A stretch of DNA of 64,000 bases, from positions 19,179 through 83,178 of the forward strand of contig NZ_CDBN01000049.1 in NCBI RefSeq assembly GCF_000820085.1, written 5' to 3'. The position numbers and the translations under genes were made by a program. The DNA comes from Aeromonas sanarellii. Its GTDB lineage: Bacteria > Pseudomonadota > Gammaproteobacteria > Enterobacterales > Aeromonadaceae. The notes under the pieces are model-generated. The model saw only the letters and a list, made by a program, of their open reading frames with translations, did no database searches and was not told where the DNA came from. Shown one piece after another: positions 23,161 to 34,887 of this stretch; within the stretch, counting starts at the first letter, position 1; the number at the start of each line of letters is the position of its first letter.

Positions 23161-23175
23161 GGAGATGGGGCACGT
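23138..23175 (-). pseudogene. Echo of the mazG 5' end
   Basis: Plus-strand bases 23138-23162 match 23034-23058 inside mazG at 22 of 25 positions. On the minus strand this reads PQLLHIM against PQLLDIM in MazG. After a gap of about 11 bases, the similarity continues across the start codon and leader (GGAGATGGGGCAC against GGACATGGGCAAC). The copy lies about 104 bases upstream of the original, between relA and mazG. Confidence 0.75.
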
Positions 23176-23246
23176 GATATCCGTCTTCAATGCGCTACAA
23201 AGAGGGCGAAAATGCAGACCGACCACTGGGGCCGGTCGATTGGGCA

Positions 23247-25457
23247 TTACAGCCGCTTGGCGCTGATCACGTCGTTGAGCTGGCTGAGCTTGGCCAGGGC
23301 CCGGTTGAAGGCGTTGATGTTGTAGATCTCCAGCTCCATGTCGATCTCGGCGGTCTGCTCGCGCACGTTGGAGCGCGAGCGCACCCCCATCACGTTGATC
23401 TTCTCGTTGGCGAGCACGGTCGTGATGTCGCGCAGCAGGCCGGATCTGTCGTTGGAGAGGATGCGGATGGTGAGGCCGTAGCCGCCGGAGTAGTTTTCCC
23501 CCCAGACCGCATCGATCAGCCGCTCCGGGTTGCGACGCGACAGCTCTTTCAGCTGCTCGCAATCCTCCCGGTGGATGGAGACACCCCGGCCCATGGTGAT
23601 GAAGCCCTGGATGGCGTCCCCCGGAATGGGCTGGCAGCAGCGGGCTATATGAGTCATCAGATTGCCGACCCCCTCTACCACGATGTGGTCCTTGGGCTTG
23701 GGACGGAACGGCACGTTGGCCTTCTGCTCCAGCTTCTCCAGCAGCCGGCGATCCTCTTCCTCGGCGGTCGGCTTGTTGTAGCGGGTGTCCAGGTAGTTGA
23801 GCAGCTGGTTGATGCGGATGTCGCCGCTGCCGATGCCGGCCAGCAGGTCCTCCAGCTCCTCGGCGTGGAAGCGTTCCAGCACCACCTTGTCCACCTTGGA
23901 GAGGGTCAGGTTGTGCCTGTCCAGCTCCTTCTCCAGCAACTCCTTGCCGGCGGCGATGTTCTTGTCCCGATCCAGCTTCCTGAACCAGGTCGCCACCTTG
24001 GCCCGCGCCCGGCTGGAGCGCAGGAAGCCGGCGTTCGGGTTCATCCAGTCGCGGCTCGGGTTCGGCTCCTTCTGGGTGATCACCTCCACCTGATCGCCGG
24101 TCTGCAGCGTATAGGTGAAGGGCACGATGCGACCGTCTATCTTGGTGCCGATGCAGCGGTGGCCGATCATGCTGTGCACGTGATAGGCGAAGTCGAGCGG
24201 GGTGGCGCCCGCCGGCAGGTCGATGACGTCCCCCTTGGGGGTGAACACATAGACCCTGTCCTCGAACACCTGACTGCGCAGATCGTCCAGCAGGGAGCCG
24301 CTCTCGGAGAGATCCTCCTGCCAGGCGAGAAGCTTGCGCAGCCACTCGATCTTGTCTTCGAAGGTGTTGGTCTTGGTAGCCGCCTGGGCCCCTTCCTTGT
24401 AGCGCCAGTGGGCGGCGACGCCGAGCTCCGCATCCTGATGCATCTGCTCGGTGCGGATCTGGATCTCCACCGTCTTGCCCTCTTCCCCCACCACCACGGT
24501 GTGGATGGACTGGTAGCCGTTGGGCTTGGGATTGGCGACATAGTCGTCAAATTCGCGGGGAATGTGGTGGAAGTGGGTGTGGACTATGCCGAGCGCCGCG
24601 TAGCAATCCTGCAGCCGCTTGGTGATCACCCGCACCGCGCGCACGTCGAACAGCTCGTTGAACTCGAGGTGCTTCTTCTGCATCTTGCGCCAGATGCTGT
24701 AGATGTGTTTCGGCCGGCCGTAGACCTCGGCCTCCACCCCCGCCTCCTTCAGGGCATCCCGCAGGGTTTGTACGAAGTCGCGGATGTAGCGCTCCCGATC
24801 GAGACGTTTCTCGTCGAGTTGCTTGGCGATCTGCTTGTAGGTGTCCGGATGCAGGTAGCGGAAGGCGAGATCCTCCAGCTCCCACTTGAGCTGGCCGATG
24901 CCGAGGCGGTTTGCGAGCGGCGCATAGATGTTGGTGATCTCCTGGGCCATCAGCACCCGGGTCTCTTCATCGGCCTTCTTCGCCTCCCGCAGGCAGGCGA
25001 TGCGCTCCGCCAGCTTGATCACCACGGCGCGCACATCCTCCACCATGGCGAGCAGCATGCGGCGCACGTTGTCGACCTGTTCCGGGGAGGTTTCGCTGCG
25101 GTGCAGGGTCTGCAAGGAGCGGATGGCCTCCATCTCCAGCACCCCTTCCACCAGCTTGGCGATCTTGGCGCCGAAGTCCTCGTTCACCTTTTCCTGGCCG
25201 ATGAGGCCCGCTTCGACGAAGGGGTAGAGGATGGCGGCCTTGAGGGTGGCGAGATCCATGCTGAGCATCAGCAGTATGCCCACCATCTCGACGCCGCGCA
25301 CCAGCAAGCGGTTGGTGAGCGCCTCGTCACCCAGCGTCAGACAGTACTGGTAAACGGTTCGCAGCTGATTCTTGTCACTTTCACTTAAGGAGAGGGAACT
25401 GACCCACTCCTCCAGGGTGAAATTGTCTTTCAAATGAATATCGCGCACCGCAACCAT
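23247..25457 (-). CDS. relA: GTP pyrophosphokinase, (p)ppGpp synthetase I
   Basis: Ribosome-associated stringent-response enzyme that makes (p)ppGpp when uncharged tRNA accumulates. 736 residues (E. coli 744). Domains in order: an inactive HD-type hydrolase domain (YPFVEAGLI replaces the catalytic HDxxED seen in SpoT), a synthetase domain with YGRPKHIYSIWRKM and NPKPNGYQSIHTVV, a TGS domain (VFTPKGDVIDLPAGATPLDF), a Cys/His-containing domain (ARCCQPIPGD) and a C-terminal ACT domain. Flanked on the 5' side by rlmD 3' echoes and on the 3' side by a mazG 5' echo. Confidence 0.98.
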   Translation of the reverse strand: MVAVRDIHLKDNFTLEEWVSSLSLSESDKNQLRTVYQYCLTLGDEALTNRLLVRGVEMVGILLMLSMDLATLKAAILYPFVEAGLIGQEKVNEDFGAKIAKLVEGVLEMEAIRSLQTLHRSETSPEQVDNVRRMLLAMVEDVRAVVIKLAERIACLREAKKADEETRVLMAQEITNIYAPLANRLGIGQLKWELEDLAFRYLHPDTYKQIAKQLDEKRLDRERYIRDFVQTLRDALKEAGVEAEVYGRPKHIYSIWRKMQKKHLEFNELFDVRAVRVITKRLQDCYAALGIVHTHFHHIPREFDDYVANPKPNGYQSIHTVVVGEEGKTVEIQIRTEQMHQDAELGVAAHWRYKEGAQAATKTNTFEDKIEWLRKLLAWQEDLSESGSLLDDLRSQVFEDRVYVFTPKGDVIDLPAGATPLDFAYHVHSMIGHRCIGTKIDGRIVPFTYTLQTGDQVEVITQKEPNPSRDWMNPNAGFLRSSRARAKVATWFRKLDRDKNIAAGKELLEKELDRHNLTLSKVDKVVLERFHAEELEDLLAGIGSGDIRINQLLNYLDTRYNKPTAEEEDRRLLEKLEQKANVPFRPKPKDHIVVEGVGNLMTHIARCCQPIPGDAIQGFITMGRGVSIHREDCEQLKELSRRNPERLIDAVWGENYSGGYGLTIRILSNDRSGLLRDITTVLANEKINVMGVRSRSNVREQTAEIDMELEIYNINAFNRALAKLSQLNDVISAKRL

Positions 25458-25630
25458 GGTATCAATCCTTAAAAGTGTGGGGCCGAAAGCCGATGCCTTC
25501 CCTACCCCTCATCAGCTGATGACTGCCTCAAATGGGGATGCATGGGTGAGTTTTCAAGGCATGCCGCCGTGCAAGGCAGCAGGGCTCTCCCCCACATCCG
25601 GTCCATTTTTGAAGATCTAGATTACCCTAA

Positions 25631-25660
25631 TCACTCCCGCTCAAACAGCGCCGCGGCCAT
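25631..25660 (-). pseudogene. Third echo of the rlmD 3' end
   Basis: The minus strand encodes MAAALFERE and a stop, resembling the RlmD C-terminus MALLERK and the first echo VALFERK. It is the shortest and most distant copy, about 89 bases from the second. Confidence 0.45.
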
Positions 25661-25719
25661 CGGAAAACCAATGCCACCGCTTCTCCCTCCTGCCCCGGGG
25701 CACGGCACAAACGTCCGTT

Positions 25720-25779
25720 CCCCCCAGTCCAAACAGCACCATGGACTCCAGGTGGCCGCAGCATGGGAACATCCATTTA
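25720..25779 (-). pseudogene. Second echo of the rlmD 3' end
   Basis: The minus strand encodes KWMFPCCGHLESMVLFGL, matching RlmD DMFPHTGHLESMALLE over most of its length. It lacks a stop at the equivalent place. The offset from the first echo is 57 bases. Confidence 0.7.
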
Positions 25780-25834
25780 CTTCCGTTCGAACAGTGCCAC
25801 AGACCCCAGATGGCCGCTGCTTGGGAACATCCAT
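25777..25834 (-). pseudogene. First echo of the rlmD 3' end
   Basis: Directly after the rlmD stop the minus strand encodes MFPSSGHLGSVALFERK and a TAA, in a shifted frame. The true RlmD end is MFPHTGHLESMALLERK and TAA. Differences such as TTC GAA CGG AAG against TTA GAG CGA AAG are mostly at third positions. The offset from the gene is 58 bases. Confidence 0.8.
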
Positions 25835-27157
25835 TTACTTTCGCTCTAACAGTGCCATGGATTCCAGATGCCCCGTGTGGGGGAACATGTCCAGCATCCC
25901 CAGCCGGGTCAACCGATAGCCCCCCTGTACCAGCACCCGGCTGTCCCGGGCCAGGGTGACGGGGTTGCAGGAGACATAGACCACCCGTTTCGGTGCAAGT
26001 GCCACCACGTGGCTCATCACCTCCAGGGCGCCGGGCCTCGCCGGATCCAGCAGGACCAGGTCAAATCCCTCCCGCGCCCAGGACATGCCGACGATGTCGC
26101 CACTCAAGTCCGCCTTGTAGAAGCGGGCATTGGTGATGCCGTTGCGGCGGGCGTTCTCCTCGGCGCGGGCCACCATGGCCAGCTCCCCCTCGACCCCCAC
26201 CACTTCCCGGGCCTGACGGGCAAGCGGCAGGGTGAAGTTGCCGATGCCGCAGAAGAGATCCAGCACCTTGTCGTCCCGGGTCGCCCCGAGCCAGGCCAGC
26301 GCCTGCTCGACCATGCGCTGGTTGATGGGGCCATTGACCTGGATGAAGTCACCGGGGGCAAATGCAAGAGACAGGCCATCCAGTGTGTAATCGAGTGCAA
26401 ATTGCTGGCGCAGGGGTTCGATGCGATCGTCCGCCGCCTGCAGATAGAAGTCGATCCCTTGCGCTTGCGCGAATTCGATCAGCAGGGCGCGATCCGCCTC
26501 GTTGGGACGGCCCGTGTGGCGCAGCAGCATCATGATGCCCTGCTCGGCCTGGATGAGCTCGGCGTGACCCAGCTCGCGCTGGCTCTTGAGACGGTTGAGG
26601 CAGTCCCGCAGCGGCGCGATGAGGGCCGAGAGCGGCGCGGCCAGCACCGGGCAGCCGGCAATCTCCACCAGATCGTTCGATTGACGACGGCGGAAACCCA
26701 CCCGGGTGCAGCGGCCGTTCTTGTCAAACTTGATGGCCAGCCGGCAGACCCGGCGGTAGGCGTGAGACTCCCCCGTCAGCACGGGATCCAGTGCCGGGGC
26801 CTGGATGTTGCCGAGGCGCTCGAACAGGCTGACCAGACCGGCCTCCTTGACCGCCTGCTGATCCGCCTCCCCAAGGTGCTGGGCGCTGCAACCTCCACAC
26901 TCGCGATAGTGGTCGCAGAAGGGGGCGATGCGATTGGCTGCCGGGGTCAGCACCTGCTGCAGGGCACCGTGGGCATAGTGCTTCTTGTCGTCGATGATGC
27001 GGGCCTGGATCCGCTCGCCGGGCAGCGCCCCCTCGACGAAGATCGCCTTGCCCTGATGACGGCCGACACCGACACAGTGGTGATCCAGACTGTCTATCGT
27101 AAATTCAATACGTTGGGGCTGGGTGGATTTCTTTTGGGGCTTGAAAAACTGGGCCAT
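25835..27157 (-). CDS. rlmD: 23S rRNA (uracil-1939-C5)-methyltransferase
   Basis: SAM-dependent m5U methyltransferase with an iron-sulphur cluster. 440 residues. An N-terminal TRAM domain is followed by cluster cysteines in CDHYRECGGCSAQH (near residue 80), the SAM motif DLFCGIGNFTLPLA and the catalytic Cys in YVSCNPVTLARD. Located between relA and divergent barA, as in E. coli. Both its flanks carry gene-end echoes: rlmD's own 3' end downstream, and the barA 5' end upstream. Confidence 0.97.
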   Translation of the reverse strand: MAQFFKPQKKSTQPQRIEFTIDSLDHHCVGVGRHQGKAIFVEGALPGERIQARIIDDKKHYAHGALQQVLTPAANRIAPFCDHYRECGGCSAQHLGEADQQAVKEAGLVSLFERLGNIQAPALDPVLTGESHAYRRVCRLAIKFDKNGRCTRVGFRRRQSNDLVEIAGCPVLAAPLSALIAPLRDCLNRLKSQRELGHAELIQAEQGIMMLLRHTGRPNEADRALLIEFAQAQGIDFYLQAADDRIEPLRQQFALDYTLDGLSLAFAPGDFIQVNGPINQRMVEQALAWLGATRDDKVLDLFCGIGNFTLPLARQAREVVGVEGELAMVARAEENARRNGITNARFYKADLSGDIVGMSWAREGFDLVLLDPARPGALEVMSHVVALAPKRVVYVSCNPVTLARDSRVLVQGGYRLTRLGMLDMFPHTGHLESMALLERK

Positions 27158-27233
27158 AAAACTTGGTGCCTATAGGTGGCTATGTCATGATTGTGGAATC
27201 TGCGGCAGACCATTGTCCCACAAGAATAATCGT

Positions 27234-27314
27234 ATGACCAAATACGGCCTGAGTGCCCGAGCCGCGACATCCGCCCCATCGCCCATTCTGACCAAAAGTG
27301 GCCCATTGATATGA
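27234..27314 (+). pseudogene. First echo of the barA 5' end (26-codon micro-ORF)
   Basis: The frame starts MTKYGLSARAATSAPS, against BarA MTKYGLRARVLAFT. About 22 of the first 27 bases match, and most differences are synonymous (AAA/AAG, TAC/TAT, CTG/CTC). It ends in a TGA that overlaps the ATG of the second echo (ATGA), 77 bases downstream. No Shine-Dalgarno is evident. Confidence 0.8.
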
Positions 27315-27429
27315 CCGGATACGGCCTGAGACCCCGTACAGCGACATCGACTGTATTGCCTGCCCGACCCCTCCGCCGGCACGCCCCCGGGGCGATGACC
27401 TTGTTCCCCCTTGCCGCCGGTTTGCCAGC

Positions 27430-27433
<4 letters not shown>
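27311..27433 (+). pseudogene. Second echo of the barA 5' end (40-codon micro-ORF)
   Basis: The frame starts MTGYGLRPRTATS, and 21 of its first 27 bases match barA. It is closer to the first echo than to barA (TACGGCCTGAG and GCGACATC are shared). It ends in a TGA overlapping the barA ATG (ATGA), so ribosomes finishing it could restart on barA. Confidence 0.8.
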
Positions 27434-30165
<2,732 letters not shown>

Positions 30166-30228
30166 GGCGCTTTTTCTGACGGCGACGCCGGCAGGTGGTA
30201 ACATCGCGCCGTTTCCACAGGAGTCAAC

Positions 30229-30714
30229 ATGACCAACAACGATATTCTGCGCCGCCTGCGCTATGCCCTCAGCATCAGCAACGACCAGATGGTCGAGATC
30301 TTCGCCAAGGGCAATCTGGCCATCACCCACGCCCAGCTCCACGGCTGGCTGATGAAGGAGGCGGAAGAGGGCGAGGCACAGGAAGCGGGCTTCGCCGCCT
30401 GCCCGGACTCGGCCCTGAGCCAGTTTCTCGACGGCTTCATCGCCCTGCGCCGCGGCGTGCGGGAGGATGCGCCGCCCCAGGTGATCCCGAACCGGATCAA
30501 CAACAACCTGATCCTGCGCAAGCTGCGCATCGGCCTCAACTACAAGGAAGAGGACATGCTGGGCACCCTCAAGCTCGCGAACTTCAACCTCTCCAAGTCC
30601 GAGCTGAGCGCCCTGTTCCGCGCCAGGGATCACAAGCACTATCAGGATTGCGGGGATCAAATCCTGCGCAACTTCCTCATCGGCCTGACCGCCAAGTACA
30701 GGTCCGAGCCGTGA
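30229..30714 (+). CDS. DUF1456 family protein (YehS-like)
   Basis: A 161-residue cytosolic protein of the YehS family, function unknown. Two related halves are visible: MTNNDILRRLRYALSIS at the start and RINNNLILRKLRIGLNYKEE near residue 90, each followed by a short helical repeat with a conserved F-LSKSELSALFR-type segment. This internal duplication is normal for the family. RBS CAGGAG lies 5 bases upstream. It lies between barA and the amidase gene, where Vibrio relatives keep acpS nearby. Confidence 0.88.
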   Translation: MTNNDILRRLRYALSISNDQMVEIFAKGNLAITHAQLHGWLMKEAEEGEAQEAGFAACPDSALSQFLDGFIALRRGVREDAPPQVIPNRINNNLILRKLRIGLNYKEEDMLGTLKLANFNLSKSELSALFRARDHKHYQDCGDQILRNFLIGLTAKYRSEP

Positions 30715-30746
30715 TCACCGCCCCTGGCAAGGCGCGAGGCTGAGCC

Positions 30747-31643
30747 ATGAGCCGGCGCGGCAGGCCGTTGCCCCCCCGTCAACCGGCGGGCGGCGGGGCG
30801 TGCCGGCCCCCTGCCGGCCTGCGCTGGCTCTGGTCGCTCCCCCTCATCCTGCTGCTCGGCGCCTGCCAGCCCGCCCCCTACCGCCTCGATACCCGGCATG
30901 CCAGCGCCAGCCAGAATGGCCGCATCGCCTTCCTGATCCTGCACTACACGGATGAGGACGACACCCGCTCCCTGCGCCTCCTGACCGAACCCGAGCACAA
31001 GGTGAGCGCCCACTATCTGGTGCCGCGCGATACCGATCAGAGTCCGCTGCCCGTCTACCAGCTGGTGCCCGACAGCCAGCGCGCCTGGCATGCCGGTCGC
31101 AGCCGCTGGCATCAGTATGCGGGGCTCAACGCCAGCTCCCTGGGCATAGAGATAGTGAATCTCGGGTATGACGAGACAGAAGCGGCCCTGCCCGCCCATC
31201 TGAGACGCTGGCAGCCCTATACCCCGGCCCAGATCGCCGCCGTCGGCGCCCTGGCCCGTGAACTGGTCCGGCGTTACGACATACCGCCGACCCAAGTGCT
31301 GGCCCACAGCGACGTCGCCCCCGAGCGCAAGCAGGATCCCGGCCCCCACTTCCCCTGGCGCACGCTGGCCCTGGAGTACGGGGTCGGCGCCTGGCCCGAC
31401 GAGGCCAGGGTGGCCGAGCTGCGCCAGACGCCACTCCCCGCCTGGGATGCCCTGCAATGGCAGCAACAGCTGGCCCGCTACGGCTATGGCATAGCGCCGA
31501 GCGGCGAGTGGGACGAGCAGAGCCGCGCCGCGATGCGCGCCTTCCAGCTCCATTTCCGCCCGACCCTGATCACCGGCGAGTCGGATGCCGAGTGCCAGGC
31601 CATCCTGATGGCGTTGCTGGAGCGCTACTTCCCCGAGCAATAG
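30747..31643 (+). CDS. N-acetylmuramoyl-L-alanine amidase lipoprotein, AmiD type
   Basis: Outer-membrane amidase that trims muropeptides. 298 residues. A long basic N-terminus is followed by a hydrophobic segment and the lipobox LLLGAC (Cys near 40). The Amidase_2 domain has LILHYTDED with the first zinc His, SLGIEIVN and VLAHSDVAPERKQDPGPHFPW with the remaining ligands. A peptidoglycan-binding domain fills the last 70 residues. Same architecture as E. coli AmiD. Convergent with pdxJ. Confidence 0.93.
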   Translation: MSRRGRPLPPRQPAGGGACRPPAGLRWLWSLPLILLLGACQPAPYRLDTRHASASQNGRIAFLILHYTDEDDTRSLRLLTEPEHKVSAHYLVPRDTDQSPLPVYQLVPDSQRAWHAGRSRWHQYAGLNASSLGIEIVNLGYDETEAALPAHLRRWQPYTPAQIAAVGALARELVRRYDIPPTQVLAHSDVAPERKQDPGPHFPWRTLALEYGVGAWPDEARVAELRQTPLPAWDALQWQQQLARYGYGIAPSGEWDEQSRAAMRAFQLHFRPTLITGESDAECQAILMALLERYFPEQ

Positions 31644-31742
31644 GCAAGGGCCTGCGGTCTTCGCAGATATGGGGATGCTGGGTGCCAACCCCTCTCCTGA
31701 GCGACCTGGCAGGGCCGGACTGCCCCCTGCACACCAAAGACG

Positions 31743-31768
31743 ACGAGGGACGCCACTGCGTCCCTCGT
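31743..31768. terminator. Bidirectional hairpin between the amidase gene and pdxJ
   Basis: Perfect 11-bp stem ACGAGGGACGC/GCGTCCCTCGT with a 4-base loop. Each side is followed by a broken T tract (TGGTTGTC on plus, CGTCTTTGG on minus). Confidence 0.65.
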
Positions 31769-31795
31769 TGGTTGTCATCGGCAACAGGGCTGAGG

Positions 31796-32533
31796 TCAGA
31801 TCCCCTGACGGGCTTCCTGCATCAGCAGGCGCATGTCGCTGACCGCCTTGGCCAGGCCGTCGAAGGCGGCGCGACCTATGATGGCGTGGCCGATGTTGAG
31901 CTCATAGAGCTCGGGGATGGCGGCGATGGCCTTGACGTTGTGGTAGTGCAGGCCGTGGCCGGCATTGACCTTTAGCCCCTTGCCGGCGGCATAGGAGGCC
32001 CCGGCGGCGATGCGCTTGAACTCGGCGTTGCGCTCGGCATCCGTGGTGGCATCGGCGTAGCGGCCGGTGTGGATCTCGATGAAGGGGGCGCCGCTCTCGG
32101 CAGCCGCGTCGATCTGGATGGGGTCGGCATCGATGAAGAGCGACACCTGGGCACCGACTGCAGCGAGGCGGGTCACCGCATCGGTCACCTTGTCCAGCTG
32201 GCCGGCCACGTCCAGGCCCCCCTCTGTGGTCACCTCGGTACGCTTCTCCGGCACCAGGCAGACGAAGTGGGGCTTGATGCGGCAGGCGATGCCGATCATC
32301 TCCTCGGTCACCGCCATCTCCAGGTTCATCCTGGTCTGGATAGTCTGGCGCAGGATCTCCACGTCCCGGTCTGTGATGTGGCGGCGATCTTCCCGCAGGT
32401 GCACAGTAATGCCATCGGCCCCGGCCTGCTCGGCCACGAAGGCGGCCTGCACCGGATCCGGGTACTGGGTGCCGCGGGCATTGCGCAGGGTGGCGATATG
32501 GTCGATGTTCACGCCCAGGTAGATCTCGCTCAT
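31796..32533 (-). CDS. pdxJ: Pyridoxine 5'-phosphate synthase
   Basis: Condenses 1-deoxyxylulose 5-phosphate and aminoacetone phosphate to give PNP, the last ring-forming step of vitamin B6 synthesis. 245 residues. It begins [21 protein letters not shown], with [12 protein letters not shown], the catalytic Glu region and [21 protein letters not shown] lies 8 bases before the ATG. It ends the lepA-to-pdxJ gene series; acpS, which follows pdxJ in E. coli, is absent here. Confidence 0.98.
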   Translation of the reverse strand: MSEIYLGVNIDHIATLRNARGTQYPDPVQAAFVAEQAGADGITVHLREDRRHITDRDVEILRQTIQTRMNLEMAVTEEMIGIACRIKPHFVCLVPEKRTEVTTEGGLDVAGQLDKVTDAVTRLAAVGAQVSLFIDADPIQIDAAAESGAPFIEIHTGRYADATTDAERNAEFKRIAAGASYAAGKGLKVNAGHGLHYHNVKAIAAIPELYELNIGHAIIGRAAFDGLAKAVSDMRLLMQEARQGI

Positions 32534-32605
32534 TGCTTAACTCCTTGAAAATACTTCTGTTAACTGTGCGGCTGCCGCCCTGGCGCCAGCCTCGATATCC
32601 GTATG

Positions 32606-33313
32606 TCAGCCTTGCGTGGCTCTGCGTTTTAAAAACAGCTCCCGGCTCTTCAACTGCCGCTTTCCCAGATAGGGCTGCAGTGCCAGCCGGCTGAATCGCT
32701 TGGCCGCCTGCAGCAGGGGGGGCGTGTCGAAACGCCCCTCGGCGAAGGCCAGCAGGTGGGCGCCGAGGAACAGGGTACGGGGATCCGGCGCCCGCTCGCA
32801 AGCGACAAAGCCGAGCTCCCGCTCGAAGCCGTAGAGCAGGGTGGGGTCGATGGGCGACTCGTCGTCGGCGGCATATTCAAAGTCCACCGCATAACCCAGC
32901 GCCTGAAGCAGCAGAAACTCGAAGCGGCGCAGCGGCAGCTCCGGGGTCTCGCCATCCGCCAGGGCCATGATGGCGCGGGCATAGGCGTCGAACACCTCGG
33001 GGAAGGGGGTGTGCGCTTCCAGCAGGTAGTAGACCAGCTCGTTGAGATAGAGGCCGTAGAAGAGGCGATCGCCGCCGAGACGCAGGGAGTGATCCGGGCA
33101 CTCCACCTGGGTGAGATTCTTGAGATCCCCCTTGCCGCGCCAGGCGATGGTGAGCAGGGTGAAGGGCTGCAACAGCCCCTTCAGAGAGGAGCGTGGCCCG
33201 CGGGAACCGCGAGCCACCAGGGTGAATCGGCCGCTATCCTGGGTGAAGACCTCGACCAGCTGGCTGGTCTCCCGATAGGGCCGACTGTGGATGACGAAAG
33301 CCGGGGTCAGCAA
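32606..33313 (-). CDS. recO: DNA repair protein RecO
   Basis: Recombination mediator of the RecFOR pathway; loads RecA on SSB-coated DNA. 235 residues with an N-terminal OB fold (AFVIHSRPYRETSQLVEVFT and LVARGSRG) and a helical C-terminal part. The start codon is TTG, immediately after the era stop, and the frame has no in-phase ATG or GTG there. RecO translation is therefore likely low and coupled to era. Confidence 0.95.
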   Translation of the reverse strand: MLTPAFVIHSRPYRETSQLVEVFTQDSGRFTLVARGSRGPRSSLKGLLQPFTLLTIAWRGKGDLKNLTQVECPDHSLRLGGDRLFYGLYLNELVYYLLEAHTPFPEVFDAYARAIMALADGETPELPLRRFEFLLLQALGYAVDFEYAADDESPIDPTLLYGFERELGFVACERAPDPRTLFLGAHLLAFAEGRFDTPPLLQAAKRFSRLALQPYLGKRQLKSRELFLKRRATQG

Positions 33314-34215
<902 letters not shown>

Positions 34216-34219
<4 letters not shown>

Positions 34220-34887
34220 GACAATCTTTCCAATGCTTGCTGCGCGGCGGCCTGTTCGGCCTTGCGGCGGCTGGTGCCGACCCCGACCAGGGGACCATCC
34301 AGACCATCCACTTCGCACTGGACGGTGAACTCCTGGTTGTGGGCCTCACCCTTGACGTTGGTCACCGTGTAGGTCGGCAGGGATTTGCGGCTGCCCTGCA
34401 GGATCTCCTGCAACCGGGTCTTGGGATCCTTCTGCTCGATGCCGGGCTTGATCTCCTCCAGGCGGCTGGCGTACCAGCCGAGCAGGAGGCTGCGCACCCG
34501 TTCCAGATCCGTATCCAGATAGATGGCGCCGATCACCGCCTCGACCGTGTCGGCCAGGATCGACTCGCGGCGAAAACCGCCGCTCTTGAGCTCGCCAGGC
34601 CCCAGAATCAGGTGATCCCCGAGGTCGAACTCCCGGCCCAGTTCGGCCAGCGTCTTCTCGCGCACCAGGGTGGCGCGCATCCGGCTGAGATCCCCCTCCG
34701 CCGCCTGCGGGAAGCGGTGGAAGAGATCGTCGGCAATCACCAGGCTCAGGATGGAGTCTCCCAGGAATTCCAGGCGCTCGTTGTGGCGGGAGCCGGCGCT
34801 GCGATGGGTCAGTGCCCGGGTCAGCAGCTCAGGTTCCTGAAAGACATGCCCGAGACGGGACTGCAGTCTGTTCATCTTGATATTCAT
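34216..34887 (-). CDS. rnc: Ribonuclease III
   Basis: Double-strand-specific endoribonuclease for rRNA processing and mRNA control. 223 residues. The signature [10 protein letters not shown] (near residue 36) carries the metal-binding acids, with [13 protein letters not shown] as the second acidic cluster. A C-terminal dsRNA-binding domain ends in [15 protein letters not shown]. The start abuts the lepB stop (TAAATG). In E. coli rnc autoregulates by cutting its leader; here it has no leader of its own. Confidence 0.98.

Larger units (their letters stand above)
25458..25834. other. 377-base relA-rlmD intergenic region
   Basis: The half nearest rlmD (about 25631-25834) is made of diverged repeats of the rlmD 3' end. 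The half nearest relA (25458-25630) probably contains the relA promoter, but no convincing -10/-35 pair could be fixed. No supportable gene lies here. Confidence 0.7.

Noticed and set aside
25631..25860. Short regularly spaced repeats (57-58 bases) resembling a small CRISPR array
   Set aside because: Repeats are diverged along their whole length, there is no constant repeat with unique spacers, no cas genes are present, and the units align to the rlmD 3' coding end.
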